The notes under the pieces: model-generated
Databases searched by the model: none
What the model was told of the DNA's origin: nothing
What the model saw: the letters and a program-made list of their open reading frames with translations, nothing else
Made by a program: the position numbers and the translations under genes
Assembly: GCA_905215345.1 (NCBI GenBank)
Contig: CAJMPR010000001.1
Coordinates: 62,001-126,000, forward strand
From: an uncultured bacterium
Lineage (GTDB): Bacteria; Bacteroidota; Bacteroidia; Bacteroidales; Bacteroidaceae
Direction of reading: 5' to 3'
Length of the DNA stretch: 64,000 nucleotides
Shown here: positions 35,504 to 43,084 of the stretch, piece after piece
Layout of the letters: the number at the start of each line of letters is the position of its first letter
Numbering within the stretch: position 1 is the first letter of the stretch

Positions 35504-35510
35504 ACTGTCA

Positions 35511-36761
35511 TTACTTTGAGAGATTGTTATCCTTTGCTTTATTTACGGGAACGGCTTTCTTGTTCAGAGAATCCGCCTGCTGTTCTTCATCCTTGTTAGG
35601 AACGGCTGCCTGAACACGAACCTTCATACCCGGACTCAACTTATGGAAACCTTCTGTTACCACTTGTTCACCCACTGCCAAACCACGTTCTACGACCATA
35701 TTATTGCCAAATTCAGGCCCTAATTCTATAAAACGTTTCTCAACAGTGGAATCCCGGCGCATTACATAAATATAAGCACCGCCTTTCTCAATGGTAATCG
35801 CTTTTTGAGGAACAGCAATCGCATTTTCACGTACGTCCAGCAATAGTTTTACCTTTGTAAACTGTCCCGGCAACAGGACTTTGTTAGGATTGGGCATTTC
35901 GGCACGTACGGAGAAAGTTCCGGTTTGCGGGTCAACCTGGGGTTCCGCAAAATCTACATAACCTTTATAAGGATAGACTGTGTTATCAGCCAAAGTAATC
36001 GTGATGTTAGGTTGCCAGGAACGTGTTGAATCCTGACGACCGATTTCGATATTCCGTTCCTTACTTTTCAGATAGTCCAAGCCAGTCATACTAAAATCAA
36101 CCAAAACCGTATCGCTCTTTACAACGGTAGCAAGTAATGATTTGGCCCCGGGACCAACAAGAGTACCCAAGTCCACATTTCTTTCACTGATATGTCCCGA
36201 CAACGGAGAACGGACAAGCGTATAACCCAGTTCCAGTTCCGCCTGGTCCAAATCAGCCTGGCTCATGGCTACGGAAGCCTCTGCCGTTTCATACGCAGCC
36301 TGCGCATTATCCAAATCCAACTGACTGGCAGCATTCTGTGCATACAAGGGACGGATACGCTCCAAATCCCGCTTTGCTTTCAATGCCTGCGCCTCATCTT
36401 TCTTTAACTGCGCACGAGCTTTGTCGGCCTTTGCGCGATATTGATCCTGATTAATGACGAACAAAACCTGATTCTTCGTAACGTACTTGCCCTCGTCAAA
36501 AAGCATACTTTCCAGATAGCCTTCCACACGTGCGCGAACCTCTACAAATTGCTGGGCACGAATACGTCCTACATATTCACCATATATTTCTACATCTCCC
36601 TTTTCAGCAGGCTCTATAATTACGGTAGGCGCCTCCAGCTGAACTTTTTTAGGCCACGTCCAGATAAGATACCCTGCAACTACTACGGTTATGCAGGCAA
36701 CCATCATTATTAATCTTTTTCTTTTCAGCCTTAATTCTTTTTTCGTAAAAAATAGTCTCAT
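35511..36761 (-). CDS. RND efflux membrane-fusion (periplasmic adaptor) protein
   Basis: The 416-residue adaptor of the HlyD/AcrA family has an N-terminal membrane anchor (about 17-36). A lipoyl half-motif (VEVRARVEGYLESMLFDEGK), a coiled-coil hairpin (about 105-175), a second lipoyl half (LVRSPLSGHISERNVDLGTLV) and a beta-barrel region ending VTEGFHKLSPGMKV follow. It links the AcrB-like pump to the OprM-like channel. It is the first gene of the operon. A transcriptional regulator is not adjacent, and the 247-base upstream region shows no full promoter consensus. Confidence 0.92.
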   Translation of the reverse strand: MRLFFTKKELRLKRKRLIMMVACITVVVAGYLIWTWPKKVQLEAPTVIIEPAEKGDVEIYGEYVGRIRAQQFVEVRARVEGYLESMLFDEGKYVTKNQVLFVINQDQYRAKADKARAQLKKDEAQALKAKRDLERIRPLYAQNAASQLDLDNAQAAYETAEASVAMSQADLDQAELELGYTLVRSPLSGHISERNVDLGTLVGPGAKSLLATVVKSDTVLVDFSMTGLDYLKSKERNIEIGRQDSTRSWQPNITITLADNTVYPYKGYVDFAEPQVDPQTGTFSVRAEMPNPNKVLLPGQFTKVKLLLDVRENAIAVPQKAITIEKGGAYIYVMRRDSTVEKRFIELGPEFGNNMVVERGLAVGEQVVTEGFHKLSPGMKVRVQAAVPNKDEEQQADSLNKKAVPVNKAKDNNLSK

Positions 36762-37008
36762 GCTTGTTTGTTTATTAAATTTAACCCTGTTGCTTAGTAT
36801 AAAACAAATACGATGCCAAAGTTCAGAATCAACTTCTACGCGGCAATTCCACTCTCATTATGTAGAAACTCTCTACAAATTGTAGAAAAATTCCACACTC
36901 CCCTTCTCATTAAAAACACATAAAATCTCATTATTCCTCTACAATCATTGAGAAAAACACTATCTTTACCGATGATAATTCAATTTATTCACTTAAAAAG
37001 TAAAGATT

Positions 37009-37278
37009 ATGGCAAGTAGAAAAGTATTGAAAAAGAATGTCAACTATATCGCCGGCGAACTGTTTGCCGAATGTCTTATGAACAGCTTGTACGTACCCGG
37101 AACCGACAAAAAGAAAGCAGATGACCTGCTGGGTGAGATCCTGAAAATGCAAGATGAATTCATCAGCCGCATCAGCCACACCGAACCGGGAAATGTAAAA
37201 GGTTACTACAAAAAATTCCGTTCTGATTTCAACGCAAAAGTCGATGAAATTATCGAAGCTATCGGCAAATTGAAATAA
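37009..37278 (+). CDS. Conserved small alpha-helical protein, function unknown
   Basis: The 89-residue protein was not recognised as a named family. It is mostly charged and helical (KKADDLLGEILKMQDEFISRI; FRSDFNAKVDEIIEAIGKLK), with no signal peptide or membrane segment, so it is probably cytoplasmic. A near-consensus -7 element (TATCTTTA, 36961-36968) lies about 40 bases upstream of the start. The next gene starts 7 bases after its stop, so the two are likely co-transcribed. Confidence 0.7.
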   Translation: MASRKVLKKNVNYIAGELFAECLMNSLYVPGTDKKKADDLLGEILKMQDEFISRISHTEPGNVKGYYKKFRSDFNAKVDEIIEAIGKLK

Positions 37279-37285
37279 AGAAGGA

Positions 37286-37840
37286 ATGAAGAAAAAATTA
37301 TATAGCTTTATCTATTATCGCCTGTTAGGTTGGAAAACGAACGTAACGGTACCTGACTACGATAAATGTATCGTTTGCGCTGCACCGCATACTTCTAATC
37401 TGGATTTATTCATCGGTAAACTATATTATGGCGCTATTGGTCGTAAAACCAGTTTTATGATGAAGAAAGAATGGTTCTTTTTTCCTTTAGGACTAATGTT
37501 CAAGGCTGTTGGCGGTATCCCTGTAAACAGAGGGCGCAAATCGTCATTGGTAGAACAAATGGCACATAAATTTGCAACAAGCAAGCGTTTTCATCTTGCC
37601 ATTACTCCGGAAGGAACCCGCAAGGCAAATTCCAACTGGAAAAAAGGATTCTATTATATTGCACTCCAAGCTCAAGTGCCTATTGTGCTGGTCGGCATTG
37701 ATTATCCTTCTAAAACGATTAGCTGCACCAAGGCAATTATGCCCAGTGGAGATATAGAGAAGGACATGCGTGAGATAAAGCTCTATTACAAAGATTTCAG
37801 AGGAAAACATCCTGAAAATTTTTCCATCGGAAATATCTAA
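37286..37840 (+). CDS. PlsC-like 1-acyl-glycerol-phosphate acyltransferase
   Basis: The 184-residue protein has the acyltransferase motif HTSNLD (HX4D) near residue 37 and TPEGTRK near residue 112, with a substrate-binding GGIPVNRGRKSS stretch between. It lacks the N-terminal membrane helices of classical PlsC and is short for the family. It may act peripherally on lysophosphatidate or another lysolipid in phospholipid or lipid A-like synthesis. It follows the small helical-protein gene by 7 bases. A larger PlsC homologue is at 58007. Confidence 0.83.
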   Translation: MKKKLYSFIYYRLLGWKTNVTVPDYDKCIVCAAPHTSNLDLFIGKLYYGAIGRKTSFMMKKEWFFFPLGLMFKAVGGIPVNRGRKSSLVEQMAHKFATSKRFHLAITPEGTRKANSNWKKGFYYIALQAQVPIVLVGIDYPSKTISCTKAIMPSGDIEKDMREIKLYYKDFRGKHPENFSIGNI

Positions 37841-37841
37841 T

Positions 37842-37943
37842 TTAGTGATTGGTGATTAATGATTGGTAAATTACTAATATTCGGGCCGCTTTACAATCTG
37901 CGTGCCCCCAACTAATCACCAAACACTAATCACTAATCACTAT
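37842..37943. repeat. Intergenic long hairpin with GC-rich tip
   Basis: Left-arm units of the type TTAGTGATTGGTGATTA are answered on the right by TAATCACCAAACACTAATCAC, around a tip with GGGCCGC and CTGCGTGCC. It begins at the acyltransferase stop and ends just before the nitrilase start. Confidence 0.6.
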
Positions 37944-37944
37944 T

Positions 37945-38805
37945 ATGAATCACCTACGCATCAGTATCCTGCAAACGGATATCGTTTGGGAAAACAAACA
38001 AGAGAATCTCCGTCGCCTCCACGAAGAGTTAGAAAAACTTTGTGGAGAGACGGAGATTGTTGTTTTACCGGAAACATTTTCTACCGGATTCAGCATGAAT
38101 ACCCGTGAATTGGCGGAGCCTGTAAGCGGTCATACTATTAGTACGTTACGTCAATGGGCGGCAGAGTGTCAAGTTGCCATAGCCGGAAGCTATATTTCCT
38201 GTGATGAAACAAGTATTGCTTGCGACGAAATAAGTGAAACTTGTAACGAAGACATCCAAATGGACGGACAGCCCGCTTACTACAATCGTGCTTTCTTCCT
38301 AACTCCTGAAGGTGAGGCTTATTTCTACGAAAAACGGCATCTCTTCCGTATGGGCAAGGAGACAGAACACTTCACGGCAGGTGGCCAACGGCCTGTTATC
38401 TCATACCGTGGCTGGAATATTCTTCTACTCGTGTGCTATGACCTCCGTTTCCCAGTATGGAGCCGGAACGTACGTAATGAATATGACCTTTTGATTTATG
38501 TTGCCAACTGGCCAGTGCCACGCCGTAAGGTATGGGACGTTTTACTCCAGGCACGTGCCATAGAGAACCTCTGTTATGTATGCGGGGTAAATCGTATCGG
38601 AACAGATAACCATCATTTACCCCACAATGGCGGTAGTGTAGTTTATTCTCCCAAGGGGGAACTTCTCGCTTACGTGGACGATAATGAAGAAAATACCGCT
38701 ACCACGACTCTTGACCTCTCCGTTTTAAGAGAGTTCAGAGAGAAATTCCCCACTTGGAAGGATGCGGATGACTTTATTATTCTTTCAAATAATAATTCAC
38801 AGTAG
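37945..38805 (+). CDS. Nitrilase-superfamily omega-amidase-like hydrolase
   Basis: The 286-residue cytoplasmic hydrolase has the full Glu-Lys-Cys triad: Glu in VVLPETFSTGF, Lys in YEKRHLFRMG and Cys in LLVCYDLRFP. Sequence and length fit the YafV/omega-amidase group, which hydrolyses alpha-keto-glutaramate-type amides. An insertion of about 20 residues near 85-110 contains three degenerate 7-residue repeats (CDETSIA, CDEISET, CNEDIQM) not usual for the family. Its last 29 bases overlap the end of the convergent SIMPL gene. Confidence 0.88.
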   Translation: MNHLRISILQTDIVWENKQENLRRLHEELEKLCGETEIVVLPETFSTGFSMNTRELAEPVSGHTISTLRQWAAECQVAIAGSYISCDETSIACDEISETCNEDIQMDGQPAYYNRAFFLTPEGEAYFYEKRHLFRMGKETEHFTAGGQRPVISYRGWNILLLVCYDLRFPVWSRNVRNEYDLLIYVANWPVPRRKVWDVLLQARAIENLCYVCGVNRIGTDNHHLPHNGGSVVYSPKGELLAYVDDNEENTATTTLDLSVLREFREKFPTWKDADDFIILSNNNSQ

Positions 38806-39484
38806 TTACTACGCGGATACTCTTTATATAAGGAGTATTGGCATCACGGTCTGAAATAGTGAACTGCCCTTGCGAAGCATTCCGTATCTTGCCTAAACTA
38901 CTGTCAGAGTCAGTTGCAAATTTTTCAGCCGCAGCACGTGCATTTTTAGTTGCCTCTTCTATCATCTGAGGCTTGATAGCATTCAAACCGGTAAATTCAT
39001 AAACCACATTATATCGGTAATCACCTCCGGTAATGGCAATACCCTGCTTCAAAAGTTCGGCTTGTTCGGACATCAGTTTCCGTACCTTATCCACATTCTT
39101 TGAGATAACCGTAATGACGGAAGTTGCATTATAACGGTAAAGCGTATTACGATCAGCATAACGTTCGGCCTGCATATCAATTACCTCAGGCGGAGCGATA
39201 CTTATCTCTTCTTTCGCGATTCCATTATTTTCCAGAAACTTCACAATAGCAGCATTTTTCTGCTCCATGTTCGTATAAAGAAGAGCAGGATCATTACCAA
39301 TATCCTTATATACCAAAGGCCAGACTACCTTGTCGGCAGGTACTTCTATCTCCGCCAAGCCTTTTACACTGACAACACGGTCTTTATTCTTAAAGTCGTT
39401 AATGCCACTCTTTATCATAACACCCAGCAAAATAACACCAATAGAAATGATGATAGCTTCTATCCTCCAGTTTTTCATACCCAA
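38777..39484 (-). CDS. SIMPL-domain (DUF541) protein
   Basis: The 235-residue protein has one N-terminal membrane helix (about 8-27) and a periplasmic SIMPL/DUF541 domain. The VVSVKGLAEIEVPADKVVW start and the C-terminal EEATKNARAAAEKFA helix are characteristic. Family members form oligomers at the envelope and are linked to oxidative-stress tolerance, but no precise role is known. The gene is convergent with, and overlaps by 29 bases, the nitrilase gene. Confidence 0.85.
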   Translation of the reverse strand: MGMKNWRIEAIIISIGVILLGVMIKSGINDFKNKDRVVSVKGLAEIEVPADKVVWPLVYKDIGNDPALLYTNMEQKNAAIVKFLENNGIAKEEISIAPPEVIDMQAERYADRNTLYRYNATSVITVISKNVDKVRKLMSEQAELLKQGIAITGGDYRYNVVYEFTGLNAIKPQMIEEATKNARAAAEKFATDSDSSLGKIRNASQGQFTISDRDANTPYIKSIRVVTTVNYYLKE

Positions 39485-39665
39485 TTATTTTTAGAGTTAC
39501 AGTTTCTAAGTTGAATACAACAAAGAAACAAAATAAAATGTTCTGACAATCAAACGCCTATTCAAAAGATGTTAAATTACCAACCTTTAAACATCAAGCA
39601 CTGAATTTTAGAGAATTTAATAAAAATATCTAAAACTAAGGGGTGCATCTTCCCCAAAAAGTAGC

Positions 39666-39673
39666 TATTTTTG
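39666..39673 (+). promoter_or_regulatory. -7 element of nagA
   Basis: TATTTTTG matches TAnnTTTG; the -33 position has no TTTG. The implied leader is about 55 bases. Confidence 0.45.
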
Positions 39674-39734
39674 TCCTTCGAAACAATGTCCAATGACAAA
39701 CTGATTAATTTATTAACACTAACCCCTAAATCCT

Positions 39735-40901
39735 ATGTTGATTCAACTCATCAACGCCCGTATTTTAACCCCGCAAGGATGGCTTAAAGACGGCTCCGTT
39801 CTCATCAGAGATGGAAAAATCCTGGAAGTTACTAATTGTGACCTTGCCGTTATCGGCGCACAGCTGATTGATGTAAAAGGCATGTATGTATTACCCGGTG
39901 GCGTGGAAATCCATGCGCATGGCGGTGGCGGACGTGACTTTATGGAGTGTACCGAAGACGCTTTCCTGTCTGCTACCAGAACTCACATGAAATATGGTAC
40001 TACCAGCATATTCCCTACCTTGTCTTCTTCTACCGTACCCATGATTGAACAAGCGGCAGAAACTTGTACCAAGCTCATGGAAGAAAAAGACAGTCCGATA
40101 TTGGGACTGCACCTGGAAGGGCATTACCTGAATATGGCAATGGCAGGCGGTCAAATGCCTGAAAATATAAAGAACCCAGACCCGAACGAGTATATTCCGA
40201 TAGTAGAAAAGTGGCACTGTATCAAACGTTGGGATGCCGCCCCTGAACTTCCCGGTGCCATGCAATTCGGAAAGTACATTACCGGTAAAGGAATTTTAGC
40301 ATCCGTAGCACATACTCAGGCCGAATTTGAGGATATCCGTACAGCTTATGAAGCCGGATATACACATGCCACCCACTTTTACAACGCCATGCCCGGATTC
40401 CATAAACGCCGGGAATATAAATATGAAGGAACGGTGGAAAGTATTTACCTGATGGATGATATGACTGTTGAGGTTGTAGCCGACGGTATCCATGTTCCGC
40501 CCACGATTCTCCGCCTTGTGTACAAGATAAAAGGTGTGGAACGCATGTGTGCCATCACCGATGCCTTAGCATGTGCGGCAAGTGACAGCAAAGAGGCTTT
40601 TGACCCGCGCGTCATCATCGAAGACGGTGTTTGTAAACTTGCCGACCATTCCGCCCTTGCCGGTAGTGTTGCAACGATGGACCGCCTCATACGTACTATG
40701 GTACAAAAAGCAGACATACCATTGGCCGATGCTGCACGTATGGTATCCGAAACACCGGCACGCATCATGGGAGTATTCGACCGCAAAGGCTCGCTCCAGA
40801 AAGGAAAAGATGCCGATATCATCGTGATGGACGAAGAGTTGAAGATAAGAGCGGTATGGGCAATGGGTAAATTGGTACCCGGAACTGATACTTTATCATA
40901 A
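39735..40901 (+). CDS. nagA: N-acetylglucosamine-6-phosphate deacetylase
   Basis: The 388-residue amidohydrolase removes acetate from GlcNAc-6-P, the first step of amino-sugar use. PGGVEIHAHGGGGRDF is the metal-proximal start of the barrel. HLEGHYLN holds the metal-binding Glu, VAHTQAEF and YTHATHFYNAMPG the metal-binding His residues, and ITDALA the catalytic Asp. It is followed after 101 bases by a NagB-like fusion gene, with a separate -7 element between. It should feed host-mucin GlcNAc into glycolysis or cell-wall synthesis. Confidence 0.93.
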   Translation: MLIQLINARILTPQGWLKDGSVLIRDGKILEVTNCDLAVIGAQLIDVKGMYVLPGGVEIHAHGGGGRDFMECTEDAFLSATRTHMKYGTTSIFPTLSSSTVPMIEQAAETCTKLMEEKDSPILGLHLEGHYLNMAMAGGQMPENIKNPDPNEYIPIVEKWHCIKRWDAAPELPGAMQFGKYITGKGILASVAHTQAEFEDIRTAYEAGYTHATHFYNAMPGFHKRREYKYEGTVESIYLMDDMTVEVVADGIHVPPTILRLVYKIKGVERMCAITDALACAASDSKEAFDPRVIIEDGVCKLADHSALAGSVATMDRLIRTMVQKADIPLADAARMVSETPARIMGVFDRKGSLQKGKDADIIVMDEELKIRAVWAMGKLVPGTDTLS

Positions 40902-40940
40902 AATTCTTTTCAACATTATACGAGTGAACTTTGTTTTTAG

Positions 40941-40948
40941 TATTTTTG
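40941..40948 (+). promoter_or_regulatory. -7 element of the NagB-like fusion gene
   Basis: TATTTTTG matches TAnnTTTG in the nagA-nagB-like gap and could allow separate expression of the second gene. Confidence 0.4.
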
Positions 40949-41002
40949 TTAAGTTTTAATAAGCAAGAGCTTTAATCATTTATTAATAACCAATAAAAAC
41001 GT

Positions 41003-42994
41003 ATGAAAACCAATCTTAGTTCTCAAATTACTCTCAACAGAGTATCCCCCAGGTTTTACAGACCTGAGAACGCTTTCGAGCGGTCAGTACTGACACGACT
41101 TGAAAAAATTCCGACAGACATCTACGAGTCTCCCGAAGAAGGTGCTAACCAGATTGCTCTCGACATCGCACAGTTGATTCGTGACAAGCAAAAGGCCGGA
41201 CGTTTCTGTGTTTTGGCTCTGGCAGGCGGTAATTCTCCACGTAACGTATATGCAGCCCTCGTGCGTATGCACAAAGAAGAGGGACTCAGCTTCCGCAATG
41301 TTGTAGTATTCAACCTTTATGAATATTATCCCTTAACCTCGGACGCTGTAAACAGCAACCTCAACGCTTTGAAGGAAATGTTACTGGACCATGTAGACAT
41401 CGACATGCAAAACGTATTCAGCCCGAACGGTACGATTGCCAAAGATACAATTTTCGATTACTGCCGTTTGTACGAACAACGTATCGAAAGTTTCGGTGGT
41501 ATAGATATAGCCGTATTGGGTATCGGTCGTGTAGGTAACATCGGTTTCAACGAACCGGGTTCCCGTCTGAACTCCACTACCCGCTTGATTTTGCTGGACA
41601 GCGATTCACGTAACGAAGCTTCCAAAATATTCGGTAGCATTGACAGTACACCTATCAGTTCTATCACAATGGGCGTGGCAACCATTCTTTCCGCCAAGAA
41701 AGTATACCTGCTGGCATGGGGTGAAGAAAAAGCCAAAATGGTAAGAGAATGTGTGGAAGGTCCGGTTACCGATACCATCCCCGCATCTTATCTGCAAACC
41801 CACAACAATGCGCACATCGCTATCGACCTTTCGGCCGCTGCTAACCTGACACGTATTCAACGCCCCTGGTTGGTCAGCTCCTGTGAATGGAACGACAAGC
41901 TCATCCGTAGCGCTATCGTTTGGTTATGCCAACTCACCGGTAAGCCGATTTTAAAACTGACCAACAAAGACTATAACGAAAACGGTTTAAGTGAATTGCT
42001 GGCTCTCTTCGGTTCTGCTTATAACGTAAATATCAAGATATTCAACGACCTGCAACATACCATTACCGGGTGGCCGGGTGGTAAACCCAATGCAGACGAC
42101 ACTTATCGTCCTGAACGTGCAAAACCGTACCCGAAGCGTATCGTTGTATTCTCTCCTCACCCCGATGATGACGTTATCTCTATGGGTGGTACGATTCGCC
42201 GTCTGGTAGAACAGAAGCACGACGTACATGTAGCTTATCAAACTTCCGGTAACATTGCCGTAGGCGACGAAGAAGTAATCCGCTTCCTGCACTTCATCAA
42301 TGGCTTCAACCAGATTTTCAATAATAGCGAAGATAAAGTTATCAGCGACAAATATGCTGAAATCCGCAAGTTCCTGAAAGAGAAGAAAGACGGAGATATG
42401 GATAGCCACGACATCCTGACTATTAAAGGCTTGATTCGTCGCGGTGAAGCACGTACCGCTTGTACCTATAACAATATTCCGTTGAGCCACTGTCATTTCC
42501 TTGACTTGCCGTTCTACGAAACCGGTAAGATTCAGAAGAATCCTATCAGTGAAGCCGATGTGGAAATAGTACGCAACCTGTTGCGTGAAGTGAAGCCTCA
42601 CCAAATCTTCGTAGCCGGTGACCTGGCTGACCCGCATGGTACACACCGTGTTTGTACGGACGCCGTGTTTGCAGCTATTGACCTGGAAAAAGAAGAAGGT
42701 GCCAAGTGGTTGAAAGATTGCCGCATCTGGATGTACCGTGGTGCGTGGGCTGAGTGGGAAATCGAAAACATCGAAATGGCCGTGCCTATCAGTCCCGAAG
42801 AATTGCGTGCTAAACGCAACTCCATCCTGAAACATCAGTCGCAGATGGAAAGCGCTCCGTTCCTGGGTAACGACGAACGTCTGTTCTGGCAACGTAGTGA
42901 AGACCGTAACCGTGGTACTGCCGCTCTGTACGACAGTCTTGGTCTGGCATCTTACGAAGCAATGGAAGCATTCGTAGAATATATTCCGCTGTAA
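41003..42994 (+). CDS. NagB-like domain (catalytic residues replaced) fused to PIG-L/LmbE deacetylase
   Basis: The 663-residue protein is usually called glucosamine-6-phosphate deaminase. Residues of about 30-320 are NagB-like, with the phosphate loop LALAGGNSPRNVY. The E. coli catalytic residues align as Asp72 to Tyr106 (FNLYEYY), Asp141 to Val177 and His143 to Asn179 (GIGRVGNIGFNEP). Only Glu148 (E184) remains, so deaminase activity is doubtful. Residues of about 375-663 are a PIG-L/LmbE N-deacetylase with intact metal motifs HPDDD (H386) and HGTH (H545, H548). It may bind amino-sugar phosphate with the first domain and deacetylate with the second. It follows nagA and ends at a strong terminator. 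Confidence 0.88.
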   Translation: MKTNLSSQITLNRVSPRFYRPENAFERSVLTRLEKIPTDIYESPEEGANQIALDIAQLIRDKQKAGRFCVLALAGGNSPRNVYAALVRMHKEEGLSFRNVVVFNLYEYYPLTSDAVNSNLNALKEMLLDHVDIDMQNVFSPNGTIAKDTIFDYCRLYEQRIESFGGIDIAVLGIGRVGNIGFNEPGSRLNSTTRLILLDSDSRNEASKIFGSIDSTPISSITMGVATILSAKKVYLLAWGEEKAKMVRECVEGPVTDTIPASYLQTHNNAHIAIDLSAAANLTRIQRPWLVSSCEWNDKLIRSAIVWLCQLTGKPILKLTNKDYNENGLSELLALFGSAYNVNIKIFNDLQHTITGWPGGKPNADDTYRPERAKPYPKRIVVFSPHPDDDVISMGGTIRRLVEQKHDVHVAYQTSGNIAVGDEEVIRFLHFINGFNQIFNNSEDKVISDKYAEIRKFLKEKKDGDMDSHDILTIKGLIRRGEARTACTYNNIPLSHCHFLDLPFYETGKIQKNPISEADVEIVRNLLREVKPHQIFVAGDLADPHGTHRVCTDAVFAAIDLEKEEGAKWLKDCRIWMYRGAWAEWEIENIEMAVPISPEELRAKRNSILKHQSQMESAPFLGNDERLFWQRSEDRNRGTAALYDSLGLASYEAMEAFVEYIPL

Positions 42995-43016
42995 ATGTTT
43001 ACTAAATAGAAATAAG

Positions 43017-43053
43017 AAGAGTGGGTAGTTTCGAACTTCTCACTCTTTTTTTG
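43017..43053 (+). terminator. Terminator after the NagB-like gene
   Basis: AAGAGTG and CACTCTT (with inner AGTT/GAACT pairing) form a stem followed by a T7 tract, 23 bases after the stop codon. Confidence 0.85.
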
Positions 43054-43055
43054 TG

Positions 43056-43063
43056 TACATTTG
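43056..43063 (+). promoter_or_regulatory. -7 element of the amidase gene
   Basis: TACATTTG matches TAnnTTTG directly after the preceding terminator. Transcription would start near 43070, 15 bases before the ATG. Confidence 0.5.
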
Positions 43064-43084
43064 TCCGATATATAATAATTGGAT

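Noticed and set aside
41987..42892. 301-codon open frame on the minus strand inside the NagB/PIG-L gene
   Set aside because: The plus strand carries conserved metal motifs over the same stretch, so the minus frame is spurious.
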